Assembly (NCBI GenBank): GCA_046590195.1
Contig: JBKJTP010000021.1
Location: 1 to 5,984, forward strand
Length of the DNA stretch: 5,984 nucleotides
Direction: 5' to 3'
Source of the DNA: JBKJTP01 sp046590195
GTDB taxonomy: Bacteria > Bacteroidota > Ignavibacteria > Palsa-1295
The position numbers and the translations under genes were made by a program. Within the stretch, counting starts at the first letter, position 1. Each line of letters starts with the position of its first letter. Below are positions 5,909 to 5,984 of this stretch, in pieces. The notes beneath the pieces were generated by a model that saw only the letters and a list, made by a program, of their open reading frames with translations, was not told the origin of the DNA and ran no database searches.

Positions 5909-5938
5909 GAAGTTGACTCATTGAGCGTGAAGTTGACT
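5909..5938. promoter_or_regulatory. 10-bp direct repeat with 20-bp period, possible activator site
   Basis: GAAGTTGACT occurs at 5909-5918 and 5929-5938, so the two copies lie on the same face of the helix about two turns apart. They sit 36 to 65 bp upstream of the candidate -7 element of the monooxygenase-like gene, a usual place for an activator dimer. The regulator is unknown; the repeats have only a partial likeness to LytTR-type sites. Confidence 0.45.
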
Positions 5939-5984
5939 GGACGATTTCATACACGGGCGTCCAATCGCGCGAGAAGAGACGCTT

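Overview
The window reads as a stretch of chromosome from a Gram-negative bacterium with moderate GC, most likely of the Bacteroidota/Chlorobiota/Ignavibacteria group. This placement is an inference. It rests on four exported proteins (two with Sec signal peptides, two lipoproteins), on the lack of clear Shine-Dalgarno sequences before the starts, and on two upstream sequences that fit the Bacteroidota -7 promoter consensus TAnnTTTG exactly. No mobile element, tRNA, rRNA or CRISPR array is visible.

Layout. Minus strand, 3631 to 39: two consecutive M16-family (pitrilysin/insulinase-type) peptidase subunits. The upstream gene (2234-3631) carries the zinc site HFFEH. The downstream gene (39-2147) has lost it, with Asn, Ala and Ala in place of His, Glu and His. 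It keeps the Arg/Tyr motif (REKHAYTY) that the first lacks, and it carries an extra C-terminal LolA-like domain. Together they look like a periplasmic heterodimer with a shared active site. The 86-bp gap between them is almost entirely an imperfect palindrome built of 7-bp units. Next comes a 319-bp divergent intergenic region (3632-3950) with a candidate promoter and several dyads. On the plus strand follows a lipoprotein of unknown function (3951-4697), a 7-bp tandem repeat and a strong intrinsic terminator. Between the convergent gene ends lies a 165-nt nested inverted repeat (4771-4935) whose core looks like the terminator of the next gene. On the minus strand, 4939-5841 encodes a lipoprotein resembling the copper type II monooxygenases (PHM/DBM family) with all six copper ligands in place. 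A TAnnTTTG element and a 20-bp-period direct repeat lie upstream of it.

How the genes work together: only the two peptidase subunits have a clear functional link. The two lipoproteins converge and share nothing obvious beyond location at the envelope. The points most worth a second look are the copper monooxygenase-like lipoprotein with an altered substrate pocket, the split M16 peptidase with the LolA-like fusion, the long nested hairpin, and the shared 7-bp repeat family in two intergenic regions.
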